Source: Collinsella sp. (GTDB lineage Bacteria; Actinomycetota; Coriobacteriia; Coriobacteriales; Coriobacteriaceae). From it: a stretch of DNA of 48,171 nt. Below the pieces are notes generated by a model that saw only the letters and a list, made by a program, of their open reading frames with translations, was not told where the DNA came from and searched no databases. The stretch spans positions 1-48,171 of the forward strand of contig JAGZQO010000012.1 of the NCBI GenBank assembly GCA_018382125.1, in the 5' to 3' direction. Each line of letters starts with the position of its first letter. Position 1 is the first letter of the stretch. Shown in pieces: positions 40,301 to 47,997 of the stretch. Both the position numbers and the translations under genes were made by a program.

Positions 40301-41464
40301 ATCCCACGAAAACAGCTCGCAATGCGTCGACTTATCAATATTCTTCTTGCCGCAGGGTGCCGAGACCACGATGGCGAGGTCATCGCAAAAATCGCGATCG
40401 AGGTCGCCGGCCGCTAGCGAAACGACAGGAGCTGACTGAAGCTGCGTCCAGGAGTCGTTCCCGCCCTTGTTGTGCGTGGTGTAGTCCGCGGCGTTACCGG
40501 CATCGATCTTGACGACGCTTTGCTTCCAGTTGCCGCCCTCCAAGTCATACATGTCGACTACAGCCTTGCGCACGCCGTTCTCGTCGACATAGCAGCCCGC
40601 GTAGACAAAAAGCTCGTCGACGCCGTCGCCATCGACATCGCCCGCCTCGACATCAAAGACGGCGTCGTGCTCTTGCAGGTAACCGGCATCCAGGTACTTA
40701 AAACGGCCTTCGTACATCATATTAGTGTTGACCGTCACCGGCAGGTGTGTGTCGAGAGTGCGCGTACGCCCGTTGCTAAACGAGTAGAGGACCAGCTCAA
40801 CCTTTCCGGCGTATGACTTGCCGTCAATCGTCGTGGAGGAACTGTCGCCGTAGGCACGGAGCTCGGCAACGCGGCTCTTTTTGCCCGTGCTGGCGTCGCT
40901 GCAGAACTCAACACTCGTGGCGTGAATGCCCGAGAAACCGTTGTTGTCGTTGGCGAGTACTGTTGAGGACTCATTGTTGCTTAGGTACGACCAGGTGCCG
41001 CCACCGTAGTCGCTATGCTTGTAGAGATCGCTGTTCGTATCGAAGTTGTTGACGTTTTGCCAGAACTTTGCGGCGCCCCACACACTTCCATAGCCATCGG
41101 TGAGTTTGCTGCTGCCGCCAATGTCACCGCGCTCGACGTTCTCGAGCTTGTCGCGCAGAGTGTAGCGATTGCCATGGCTACCGTTAGCTGCCATATAGAC
41201 CTCGCTGCGCGTGGCAAACGTCGTGGGGGTATCAGTGGAATAGGGGCCAACGGTATCGGCCGGAATGTCCTCGCTCGTGCCCAGACCCAGGGCTTGATAA
41301 TCCTGCTCGGTCATATCGGTGATTGCGGGCGCGTCTGCCGCCTGGGCAACCTGGGGCGTGGCCGTGAAGCAGGCGACGCTCGTGGCGATCAACGCAGCAA
41401 GCGCCGCCGTCCCAACAAGCGGGATTTTCGACAGCCTACGGATACGGAGGTGTGGAACGTACAT
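37376..41464 (-). CDS. Large LANTG-anchored cell-wall protein with FG-GAP-like repeats and Fn3 domain
   Basis: A 1362-residue exported protein. A signal peptide (LSKIPLVGTAALAALIATSVACF..., exit VAQA-AD near residue 43) is followed by a large N-terminal region with Asp-rich FG-GAP/VCBS-like strands (GDVDGDGVDELFVYAG, GDLDRDFCDDLAIVV, LPDVDNDSVKI), suggesting a calcium-binding propeller. A beta-rich middle (about 700-1050) has alternating segments such as ERTVSASVSYESHAGEGDKA. A fibronectin III domain (about 1070-1175) and an Ig-like stretch follow, then a Pro/Lys linker and the sorting signal LANTGD, a membrane helix and KRRKTH. It is covalently bound to the wall by a sortase (inference from the signal). 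The ATG at 41464 is preferred over one at 41500 because GCGAGG precedes it. Role: adhesion or binding, unknown ligand. Confidence 0.85.
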   Translation of the reverse strand: MYVPHLRIRRLSKIPLVGTAALAALIATSVACFTATPQVAQAADAPAITDMTEQDYQALGLGTSEDIPADTVGPYSTDTPTTFATRSEVYMAANGSHGNRYTLRDKLENVERGDIGGSSKLTDGYGSVWGAAKFWQNVNNFDTNSDLYKHSDYGGGTWSYLSNNESSTVLANDNNGFSGIHATSVEFCSDASTGKKSRVAELRAYGDSSSTTIDGKSYAGKVELVLYSFSNGRTRTLDTHLPVTVNTNMMYEGRFKYLDAGYLQEHDAVFDVEAGDVDGDGVDELFVYAGCYVDENGVRKAVVDMYDLEGGNWKQSVVKIDAGNAADYTTHNKGGNDSWTQLQSAPVVSLAAGDLDRDFCDDLAIVVSAPCGKKNIDKSTHCELFSWDASKGALVHVDALGDAGAISLSANGKNMVAANATFGTFAAYDEEGKKTGETVTGLILAGYDWQRSAFDYGASDGSKGLYGALYRYAYFDSESGEFKLSDCKEYRDGLLASYGLMHVPNSAWKDSAQDKRYPCTLAPIALATANLDGLSEQLAVDEVLVGGDVFRDFACNTAQSGAQGLGSMVGTMSMSGQQYNSSNKHDHKGIEQVWISDVKAGSVSGSDRYNESFIAVVGKHRDEDLRKNDDYYWMTASHFSLDENGKVRRGEEQVISESNRRGTTYGTFISLALPDVDNDSVKITYKDRYKVYTNPRVLAVLQDAPYVEDLEQAYGYLVLGGTSYGEEKGTGTSQGYTIGAELGVAVEVQTGPPLVAMNASVDFAAEGCYDYRSERTVSASVSYESHAGEGDKAVLYTIPMVYYEYEIENEETGGKGVMAAPVSLGAQTSVVNVEAYDRIAKQHNMTPLSYFLTNRSGEPGTYQTTLNGETPVGDSFGLGKPGVTRAYTHDGFNGAAAQSGASIEQTIEVEEGKEQELELGLTLNGSVVMGAKLAKHELFGGLCFGANAGFTTGNSSSESTEYGGTVDNLPEAAQGKYGFVWRLGVNAVDVDKFEADSGDKLGTKDTDQFWIVGYDVKDVEMPDAPAVTGFTANAVDSTSVTFSWDDVLANKSGFSYGVGMLQSNAADAVVNSWKIADNTQTSLKWDGLQPNTEYRFAIAAVKNGSTTETGIRSAIITVKTMPDGMTMTVSGPAADAAEGSDLGYDSSVERAAGSHLTLSAIGHVKQLGADDSETGLAPTYMWYRKGRGETEFKLVGADGNLAAGTASKLEIDLTADDDGAQYYCHVGYNDVGLDTGTTLVNIEAEETAPTTVNATPIRTRRLFSQASAGAKKFLDHTLVNTAGPTDSEGSKDPETPETPTNPDKPKSDNGAKTDTKVKTTTTAKNLANTGDQTFALVATAAAAGATLVVIALIMLIKRRKTH

Positions 41465-41490
41465 GAGGGACCTCGCTTTATTCGAGTGGA

Positions 41491-41568
41491 GTGGACTCAT
41501 TTTTGCAAATGATACGTCCGATGCCCGATATCACGTGTCTCATTTTCGCCAACGGCGTGTCTCATTTT
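41491..41568 (-). promoter_or_regulatory. Three AAAATGAG repeats upstream of the wall-protein gene
   Basis: On the minus strand AAAATGAGACACG occurs twice (41556-41568 and 41534-41546, 22 bases apart), and AAAATGAGTCCAC once (41491-41503), about two 21-base steps further. The spacing is close to whole helical turns. The third copy overlaps the possible upstream ATG. It may be an operator or activator array for this gene; a TATCAT lies at 41509-41514. Confidence 0.5.
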
Positions 41569-41586
41569 TGAGAATCCGAGATGCCG

Positions 41587-42058
41587 CGGAAATCTTATCC
41601 CAGCTCAAAGGCCATTTCTGGGATGTATTTTCCGTCGAGTGCCTCATCGGGAAACTGCATCCCATTTCAAGCGTCGATTCTGGGACGCACTTTCCCCTTA
41701 GACCCTCAACCGGAAACCGCATCCCACTTTGAGCGCAAATTCCGGGATGCATTTTCCGCTTGAGCCTCATTGGGAAACGGCGTCCCACTTTGAGGGCTGA
41801 TTGTGGGATGCATTTTCCGGTTTTGCTCTCATTGGGAAAATGCATCCCGTTTCTTGACCGAATAATGGGACGCAATTTCCCGTTGGAGCGCCTTTGGGAA
41901 AGTGTGTCCCACTTCGACCGCCCAGAGTGGGATGCACTTTCCGCAAAGCACCTCAACAGGAAACTACGTCCCATTCCAAAGGCAAATTCCGGGACGCATT
42001 TTTCGAAAGCCTGCCCATCCGGAAAGCCCGTCCCACTTTGGACGCATCCGGGCACGGA
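41587..42058. repeat. Array 2: seven full and one partial 62-bp units of inverted GGAAAnTGCRTCCC motifs
   Basis: Units start at 41587, 41649, 41711, 41772, 41834, 41896, 41958 and 42020 (steps of 61-62 bases). Each has the same design as array 1: a motif such as GGGAAACTGCATCCCA, a variable middle, the inverted motif such as TGGGACGCACTTTCCC, then a 13-14 base linker ending in CTCATT, CTCAAC or similar. The last unit lacks its right half. The linkers point the same way as in array 1. The array lies between the promoter of the wall-protein gene and element B. Confidence 0.92.
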
Positions 42059-42094
42059 ACCATCGACCTATCAGGCCTCCCATCAATAAAGAGG

Positions 42095-42223
42095 CGTCCT
42101 CCCGGACGGCGGGGCACGAAGTTCATCGCGAGTTCCGCACGCAAAGAAGGCCACTTAATGTGGCCTTCGTCTTGCGCAGGACTGTAGAGCAGGGAACTTC
42201 GTGCCCCGACGCCCGGGAGGACG
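42095..42223 (+). repeat. Structured intergenic element B (30-bp arms, 69-base conserved core)
   Basis: Arms at 42095-42124 and 42194-42223 match at 28 of 30. The core, read on the plus strand, starts ATCGCGAGTTCCGCACGC, has hairpin GAAGGCCAC/GTGGCCTTC with TTAAT loop, and ends GTCTTGCGCAGGACTGT then AGAGCAGG. It differs from element A by one indel, a few bases and two fully compensated base pairs in the hairpin; the outer arms have diverged much more, yet each stays self-complementary. Confidence 0.8.
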
Positions 42224-42265
42224 TTTCATTTAGAAAGATGGACCGACCGCCGTCAGCGATGGGAG

Positions 42266-42817
42266 CTACTCCCCCAGCACGGCCTTTTTGGCGGCTGCAG
42301 CCATGTTGTCCAGATCTTCCTTGGTGGGGTGATCCTTTGCGGCGACCCAGTTATCGAGCAGCATCTTAAAGCGGACATTGTCGGGATCTTGCTCGAGCAT
42401 GGCCTCGTAGCGCTGCTTGACCGCGGGACCCATCTTGCCCTGGCACATTGCCCAACCCACAAGCTCGGCATCCTCGGCCAAATTGGAGGTCACGCGATTG
42501 ATAATCTGCTGATAATAGCTCTGGTCGGCGCCAAAACCGCAGGTACCAAAGAGGAAAACGCGCTTGCCGTGCAGAGCGGAGAGCAGCGCGGCAACCGAAG
42601 GCGTGCACGCGCCCTTGTCGCACCAAAAACCGACGAGCACCGTGTCGGCCGCGCAGGCGCCCTGCGCCTCGAGCGCAACCTGATCTGCATCCGCATCGTC
42701 GCTCAACGCCGCGGCATGGACAAACTCAACGCCCGCAGCCTGCAGAGCGCGCTTGATCGCGCCCGAAACCATCCTGGTATTACCGCTCTTGCTGTTAACC
42801 ACCAAAGAGCACGTCAT
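42266..42817 (-). CDS. Flavodoxin-like protein
   Basis: A 183-residue cytoplasmic flavoprotein. The N-terminal FMN phosphate loop is VVNSKSGNTRMVSGAI (S/T-x-T/S-G-N-T pattern, about residues 8-17), followed by VLVGFWCDKGACTPSVAALL, KRVFLFGTCGFG (about 85-97) and a C-terminal helical segment with WAMCQGKMGPAVKQRYEAML. This last pattern is shared with small flavodoxins such as BilS, the partner of bilirubin reductase, but no BilR is encoded here, so I keep the general name. The ATG at 42817 follows GAGG. It is transcribed toward element B and is probably a single gene. Confidence 0.85.
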   Translation of the reverse strand: MTCSLVVNSKSGNTRMVSGAIKRALQAAGVEFVHAAALSDDADADQVALEAQGACAADTVLVGFWCDKGACTPSVAALLSALHGKRVFLFGTCGFGADQSYYQQIINRVTSNLAEDAELVGWAMCQGKMGPAVKQRYEAMLEQDPDNVRFKMLLDNWVAAKDHPTKEDLDNMAAAAKKAVLGE

Positions 42818-42928
42818 AGTCACGTTGCCTCGTTTCCCCCAAAACTAAAGCCACTAATGCAATTTATTAGATGAATATCTTAGTACTAACAACGCAGATG
42901 TAAACCATCTGCCGCTAATCGGTAGCCC

Positions 42929-44788
42929 CTACTGGGCAAACTGGCTGCGGTAGAGTTCGGCGTAGAAGCCGCCTGCCGCTAGCAGCTCGTCGTGCGTGCC
43001 GCGCTCGATAATCCGGCCGTCGCGCATCACCAGGATGCAGTCGGCGTTGCGAATCGTGCTCAGGCGATGCGCCACCACAAAGCTCGTGCGGCCGGCCATG
43101 AGCTCGTCGAATGCCGCCTGCACCTGCAGCTCGGTGCGAGTATCGATGCTCGACGTTGCCTCGTCCAGCAGCAGAATCGCCGGGTCGGTGAGCATGACAC
43201 GCGCGATGCACAGCAGCTGTTTTTGACCCTGGCTAAACGTGCCGCCGTCCTCGCCGATGACTGTATCGTAGCCGCCTGGCAGCTGCACGATAAACTTGTG
43301 TGCGTGCGCGCACTTGGCCGCCTCGATAACCTGCTCGCGCGTGGCATCCGGGCAACCGTAAGCGATGTTTTCCGCCACCGTGCCCTCGAACAGCCAAGTG
43401 TCCTGCAGCACCATGCCAAAGGCACGGCGAAGGCTTGCGCGCGTGTAGTCACGCGAAGACCTGCCATCGACCATGATGCGTCCGGCATCGATATCGTAAA
43501 AGCGCAGCAGCAGGTTGATGAGCGTCGTCTTGCCGCAGCCCGTGGGGCCGACCAGGGCAAAGCGCATGCCGGGCTTAGCCTCGATGCAGATATCCTGCAG
43601 CAGTTTGCGGTCGGGCACGTAGCTAAAGTCCACATGCTCAAAGGCGACCTCGCCCTGCGGGGCGGCAAGTTCCACGGCATCCGCCGCATCGGGCTCCTGC
43701 TCGCGGGCATCGAGCAGCGCAAACATGCGGCGCGCCGAGGCGTACGCGGTCTGGATCTGCGTAATGACATTGGTGACCTCGTTGAACGGCTTGGTGTACT
43801 GGTTGGCATAGGACAGGAAGATCTGCACGCCGCCCACCGTAAGCGCCGCGGGCACGCCCGTGATCACGCCCACGCAGCCGATCACAGCGACCACGGCATA
43901 GATGATGTTATTGATAAAACGCGTACCGGGGTTGGAGAGCGAACCCATAAACTGCGCGCGCTCGCCCGCGGTGTAGAGCTCGGCATTGAGGGCATCGAAG
44001 CGCTGCTGGGCGTTGGGACCATAGGCAAAGGCATCGACAAGCTTTTGCTCGCCTACGTACTCCTCGATATGACCACCGAGCTGCCCTTGAATACGCTGCT
44101 GTGCCGTAAAGCTTTTGTTGGAGAGCTTGGCGATAGCACCGGCTGCAAAAATGGAAAGCGGCGTGACGAGTACCACCACGAGCGTCATGGTCAGGTTGAT
44201 GGAAAGCATAAACGCGAGCGTGCCCACGATGGTAATAACACCGGTGAAGAGCTGCGTGAAGCCCTGCAGCAGACCGTCGCCCACCTGGTCGACGTCGTTG
44301 ACCACGCGGCTCATGAGGTCGCCGTGGGCATGGCTGTCGATAAAGCTGAGCGGCATGCGGCTGAGCTTATCGCTCGCCTCCACGCGCATGTCGCGCACCG
44401 TTTCGTAGGACAGGCGGTTGACGCAGTAGCCCTGCAGCCACTGGAAGGCCGCGGCACCTACCACGACGAGCGCGAGTTTGGTAACGAGCGGCAGCAGCGC
44501 GTCGAAGTCCACCTGCCCGGCGGCGACGATAAGGTCGATGCCCTCGCCGATGAGAATCGGCGTGTAGAGCTGCAGAATCACGGAGATGGCGGCACTCACA
44601 AACGACGCAACAAACGAAATGCGATGCGGACGAACGTAGCCCATCAGACGGCGAGTCACCGCACCCACGGGATAGCGCTCGGGGTCGCCGGGCTGGCGCG
44701 GACCGTCGCCCAGGTCGTTGAGGTTATCGTTACCGGACACGTTGGCCGTCATCGTGGCGACCGAACCGGAGGAAGTGTACGGATTCAT
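42929..44788 (-). CDS. ABC exporter subunit with canonical ATP site (second pair)
   Basis: A 619-residue half-transporter. A ~45-residue Gly/Asn/Asp N-terminus precedes six membrane helices (about 55-340) and the ATPase domain with Walker A GPTGCGKTT (about 405), signature FSQGQ and Walker B ILLLDEATSSID, the catalytic Glu being present. Its ATG directly follows the stop of the partner gene, and the ribosome site GGAGG lies within the end of that gene, so both are made together. As in the pair at 8619, the active subunit has a (L/F)SQGQ signature. Substrate unknown. Confidence 0.92.
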   Translation of the reverse strand: MNPYTSSGSVATMTANVSGNDNLNDLGDGPRQPGDPERYPVGAVTRRLMGYVRPHRISFVASFVSAAISVILQLYTPILIGEGIDLIVAAGQVDFDALLPLVTKLALVVVGAAAFQWLQGYCVNRLSYETVRDMRVEASDKLSRMPLSFIDSHAHGDLMSRVVNDVDQVGDGLLQGFTQLFTGVITIVGTLAFMLSINLTMTLVVVLVTPLSIFAAGAIAKLSNKSFTAQQRIQGQLGGHIEEYVGEQKLVDAFAYGPNAQQRFDALNAELYTAGERAQFMGSLSNPGTRFINNIIYAVVAVIGCVGVITGVPAALTVGGVQIFLSYANQYTKPFNEVTNVITQIQTAYASARRMFALLDAREQEPDAADAVELAAPQGEVAFEHVDFSYVPDRKLLQDICIEAKPGMRFALVGPTGCGKTTLINLLLRFYDIDAGRIMVDGRSSRDYTRASLRRAFGMVLQDTWLFEGTVAENIAYGCPDATREQVIEAAKCAHAHKFIVQLPGGYDTVIGEDGGTFSQGQKQLLCIARVMLTDPAILLLDEATSSIDTRTELQVQAAFDELMAGRTSFVVAHRLSTIRNADCILVMRDGRIIERGTHDELLAAGGFYAELYRSQFAQ

Positions 44789-46669
44789 TTAGCAGCCCTC
44801 CTTTGCGCAAATGGATGCCGGGGCAGTCGGGGCGGACGCGGGGCTTAGGGTGGACGCGGGCGCCGGAGTGGGCGCGAGCGCTGCACTCCCCTGCTGGCCC
44901 TCGAGCTCCTCGCGGCGCAGCTGCGACTGGCAAATCTCGCGATAGAGCTGGCAGGTCGCGTACAGCTCGTCATGCGTGCCCAGGCCCGCAACCGAGCCGT
45001 GGTCGAGTACGCAGATCATGTCGGCATCGCGAACGGTCGAGACGCGCTGGCTTACGATCACCGTCGTGAGCGGCAGCCCGCCCTCGGCGGCACCGCGCAC
45101 GCTGCGCTCGCGAATGGCATGGCGAAGCGCCGCGTCGGTCTTAAAGTCGAGCGCCGACGCGGAGTCATCCATGATCAATATCTGAGGCGAACCAACCAAG
45201 GCACGCGCGATAGTCAGGCGCTGACGCTGGCCACCGCTAAAGTTCTTGCCGCCCGCCTCGACCGGGGCGTCTAAGCCCTGCGGCTTGTTGCGCACGAACT
45301 CGCTGGCCTGCGCCATGTCGAGTGCCGCCCAGAGCTCCTCGTCGGTCGCAGCTTCATCGCGCCAGGTCAGGTTGCTGCGGATGGAGCCGCTCACCAGCGA
45401 CGCGCGCTGTGGAACGGTCGCGACCACACGGCGCAGCTGGTCGAGCGGCCAGGTGCGCACGTCGGCGCCCATCACGCTCACGCTGCCGGTACTCGCATCG
45501 TACAGGCGCGGGATGAGCGAGACGAGCGTCGACTTACCGCTGCCCGTGCCGCCGATAATGCCGAGCGTCTTGCCCAGCGGCAGCTCCAGGGTCACATCGT
45601 TGACGGCGTTGGCAGCGCCGGCGCCAAACGAGAAGCTCGCATGGCTCAAGCCCAGCGCAGGAACGGGAGCGACATTGCCCGGCTTGGGCAGCGCGACCGG
45701 CTGGTTGCCCTCGTCGGTGATGCTCGGCACGCAATTGAGCACCTCGTTGATACGTGACGCACTGGCGCTCGCCTTGGTAAAGACCACGACCAGGTTGGCG
45801 ACGTACACGATGGAGGTCAGGGTCTGCGTCATGTAGTTCACAAACGCCATGACCTGGCCCTGCGTGAGTTCGCCCACGTTGACCTGGATGCCGCCCACCC
45901 ACAGGATGGCGCACACACCCAGGTTCATCACCAAAAACGTCACGGGGTTGAGAACCGACGAGAGCTTGCCCACCGCGATGGCGGTATTGGCCTGGTCATC
46001 GGCGGCTTGGGCAAAGCGCTCGCGCTCGTGATCTTCGCGTACAAAGGCGCGAACCACGCGGGCGCCCGAAAGCCCCTCGCGGCAAATGAGCGCGATGCGG
46101 TCGAGCTTTGCCTGCAGCTGCTTGTAGTACGGAATGCAGCGCGCCATGACAAACCAAAACACCAGGCCAATGGCGGGCGTGCAAATCAAAAAGATCATGC
46201 CGAGCTTAAGGTCGATGGCAAGGGCCGCGCACATAGAGCCCACCGCCAAGAAGGGCCAGCGGATGAGCATGCGTACGCCCAGCGCCACAGCGAGCTGCAC
46301 CTGGTTGACGTCGTTGGTGATGCGGGTGATAAGCGACGGCGTGCCAAAGCGGTCGAGTTCGGCATAGCTCAACTTGTTGATGTGCTGGTAGAGCGCACCG
46401 CGGATATCGGTGCCCATGCCCTGCGAGGTGAGCGCCGCCATCTTTTGGCAGACGAGCGTAAACGAGATGCCGATCACAGCCATGGCGCCAAGCAGCATAC
46501 CGTAGTGGACGACGGCGTTGACATCGTGTGCGCCAATACCCTTATCGATCATCTGGGCAATCACCAGCGGCGTCAGCAGGTCAAAGATCACTTCGATCAG
46601 CTTACACGCAGGGCCAATCACCATATACCGGCGAAACTTACCACCAAAACGCCTGAGCAGCTCAATCAT
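44789..46669 (-). CDS. ABC exporter subunit with degenerate ATP site (second pair)
   Basis: A 626-residue half-transporter: six membrane helices (about 15-300), then Walker A GGTGSGKST, signature FSGGQ and Walker B ILIMDDSASALD, with Asp in place of the catalytic Glu. It should form a heterodimer with the partner encoded directly downstream. The C-terminal ~45 residues are a Pro/Ala/Ser-rich tail. The ATG at 46669 has GGGAGCG seven bases before it; an upstream in-frame ATG at 46702 lacks a ribosome site. It is divergent from the coiled-coil surface protein gene. No regulator gene is adjacent, in contrast to the MarR-linked pair. Confidence 0.92.
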   Translation of the reverse strand: MIELLRRFGGKFRRYMVIGPACKLIEVIFDLLTPLVIAQMIDKGIGAHDVNAVVHYGMLLGAMAVIGISFTLVCQKMAALTSQGMGTDIRGALYQHINKLSYAELDRFGTPSLITRITNDVNQVQLAVALGVRMLIRWPFLAVGSMCAALAIDLKLGMIFLICTPAIGLVFWFVMARCIPYYKQLQAKLDRIALICREGLSGARVVRAFVREDHERERFAQAADDQANTAIAVGKLSSVLNPVTFLVMNLGVCAILWVGGIQVNVGELTQGQVMAFVNYMTQTLTSIVYVANLVVVFTKASASASRINEVLNCVPSITDEGNQPVALPKPGNVAPVPALGLSHASFSFGAGAANAVNDVTLELPLGKTLGIIGGTGSGKSTLVSLIPRLYDASTGSVSVMGADVRTWPLDQLRRVVATVPQRASLVSGSIRSNLTWRDEAATDEELWAALDMAQASEFVRNKPQGLDAPVEAGGKNFSGGQRQRLTIARALVGSPQILIMDDSASALDFKTDAALRHAIRERSVRGAAEGGLPLTTVIVSQRVSTVRDADMICVLDHGSVAGLGTHDELYATCQLYREICQSQLRREELEGQQGSAALAPTPAPASTLSPASAPTAPASICAKEGC

Positions 46670-46831
46670 GTATAGGCGCTCCCTATCATCATCCACATTC
46701 AATTCGAACCATGATAGTACGGTGAACCCAAAAGAAGCGTAAACAACTCGTCATTTCTAATGGGATTCGGTTTCCAAAGAAGCGGAGAGGCACGCTCACA
46801 TCCGACCAACGTCGGGTCGACCACTTGGTAT

Positions 46832-46864
46832 ACTTACATTAGTGCTACCAAGTGAGTCGCCGAC
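46832..46864. promoter_or_regulatory. Inverted repeat upstream of the coiled-coil surface protein
   Basis: CACTTGGTA (46832-46840) and TACCAAGTG (46856-46864) are exact inverses, with GTCGG/CCGAC further out. The left arm overlaps TATACT (46839-46844), a likely -10 box, 40 bases before the start codon of the surface-protein gene. It is a plausible operator. Confidence 0.5.
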
Positions 46865-46884
46865 CCTTGAAATGAGGTGCCGAG

Positions 46885-47952
46885 ATGAACGACATTCTCG
46901 CAAGAAGAGCAAGACGAGCAACTGTGGGCATCGCCCTTTCCGCGGCACTTGTCGCGGGAATCGCCCCCGCAACGGCGATCGCGGCAGAAACTAGCGCCCC
47001 CACCGGTGCGGCCGTTTCGCAGACGAGCGCCGCCAACGGCAATTCGGGCGCCCCGCAGACAGAAGACGCGGCCGCCGCAAAAGAAAAAGCGTATGCAGCC
47101 ATGCAGGAAGCGCTCAAAAACCTCGAGGCCGCAAAAGACGCCGCAAGTCCCGAGAAAATTGCGAGATTCAATGATGACATTGCCCGTTTTCAAGAGCTCC
47201 GCGACAAGATGACGGCGCAAGCCGCCGAATTGAGGGAATCCCTTCCCACCATGCAAGCGGACGTCGATGCAGCCCAAGCCAAATACGACGAGGCCATCAA
47301 CCGGACAAGCGGCCTTCAGTCAGAATTAGATAAGAAACTTGAGGTGCTTAAGGCACTCGAAGCGCTCGGCGACGAGGAGCTTGTCGAAACTGTTAAACAG
47401 CAAATAAAGCAGTTGCGCCAAGAGATCGTAACGGCAAAAGCGCGAGTTGACTTTTGCGAAATGGAGCTCCGCGAGGTCAAGGGCCGCCTCGAAAGGCAGG
47501 AAAGACAAGTTAATGACTGTGAACGTGATGCAGAGAAGTATAAAGCCCATACCGACCAGTTCATAGCCTGGCGAGATGCGCTCCTCGACAATTTGAAAAA
47601 AGCGCAAACGGCCTATGACGACGCCTGCAAGGCATACGAAGAGGCGAAAGCCGCGGCAGACAAGGCCACCTCGCCCGAGATAACGAAACCGACCGAGACA
47701 GCGCCTCCCTCCGGCTCAACGCAACCCGCCGAGGCGACACCGCCCACCGGCTCGTCCGCGACCGGTAAAGACACCTCGCCAAGCTCCACCAAGCAAGCGA
47801 ACTCGAGCAGCGGCAAGCAAGCAGATACGACCGCCGGCAAGCTCGCGAACACGGGAGACGCAGCACCGAGCGCAATCGCACTCGCAGCAATCGCCGCCGC
47901 AGGCCTCGGAATAACCGCCACTGCCACACGCCGCATCAAGAACTCAAAATAG
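46885..47952 (+). CDS. LANTG-anchored coiled-coil surface protein
   Basis: A 355-residue exported protein. A signal peptide (RRATVGIALSAALVAGIAPATAIAA, exit near residue 34) is followed by a short Ala/Ser/Thr stretch, a long coiled coil (about 60-265; segments such as QAAELRESLPTMQADVDAAQ and VKQQIKQLRQEIVTAKARV with regular heptads), a Pro/Ser/Thr spacer (about 268-320), the sorting signal LANTGD, a membrane helix and RRIKNSK. It would be attached to the cell wall by a sortase. The sorting signal is close to that of the large protein at 37376, so one sortase may serve both. Ligand and role unknown; adhesion or wall organisation is possible. The ribosome site is GAGG. Confidence 0.88.
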   Translation: MNDILARRARRATVGIALSAALVAGIAPATAIAAETSAPTGAAVSQTSAANGNSGAPQTEDAAAAKEKAYAAMQEALKNLEAAKDAASPEKIARFNDDIARFQELRDKMTAQAAELRESLPTMQADVDAAQAKYDEAINRTSGLQSELDKKLEVLKALEALGDEELVETVKQQIKQLRQEIVTAKARVDFCEMELREVKGRLERQERQVNDCERDAEKYKAHTDQFIAWRDALLDNLKKAQTAYDDACKAYEEAKAAADKATSPEITKPTETAPPSGSTQPAEATPPTGSSATGKDTSPSSTKQANSSSGKQADTTAGKLANTGDAAPSAIALAAIAAAGLGITATATRRIKNSK

Positions 47953-47997
47953 CTGCCAGCGGTTATTGTCTTCGCCAATCCACAAGCCCAGAGACAA

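Noticed and set aside
41540..42055. Long open frames across array 2 on both strands, with repeated peptide-like segments
   Set aside because: The 62-base period is not a multiple of three, there is no ribosome site, and frames are open only because stop codons are rare in the repeat. The conserved feature is DNA symmetry, not a peptide.
41587..42058. CRISPR array as an explanation of the periodic repeats
   Set aside because: Repeat copies vary too much, the linkers are only 13-14 bases and resemble each other, and there are no cas genes in the window.
42266..42817. Naming the flavodoxin BilS (bilirubin reductase partner)
   Set aside because: The C-terminal pattern is suggestive, but no bilirubin reductase gene is nearby and short flavodoxins are diverse.
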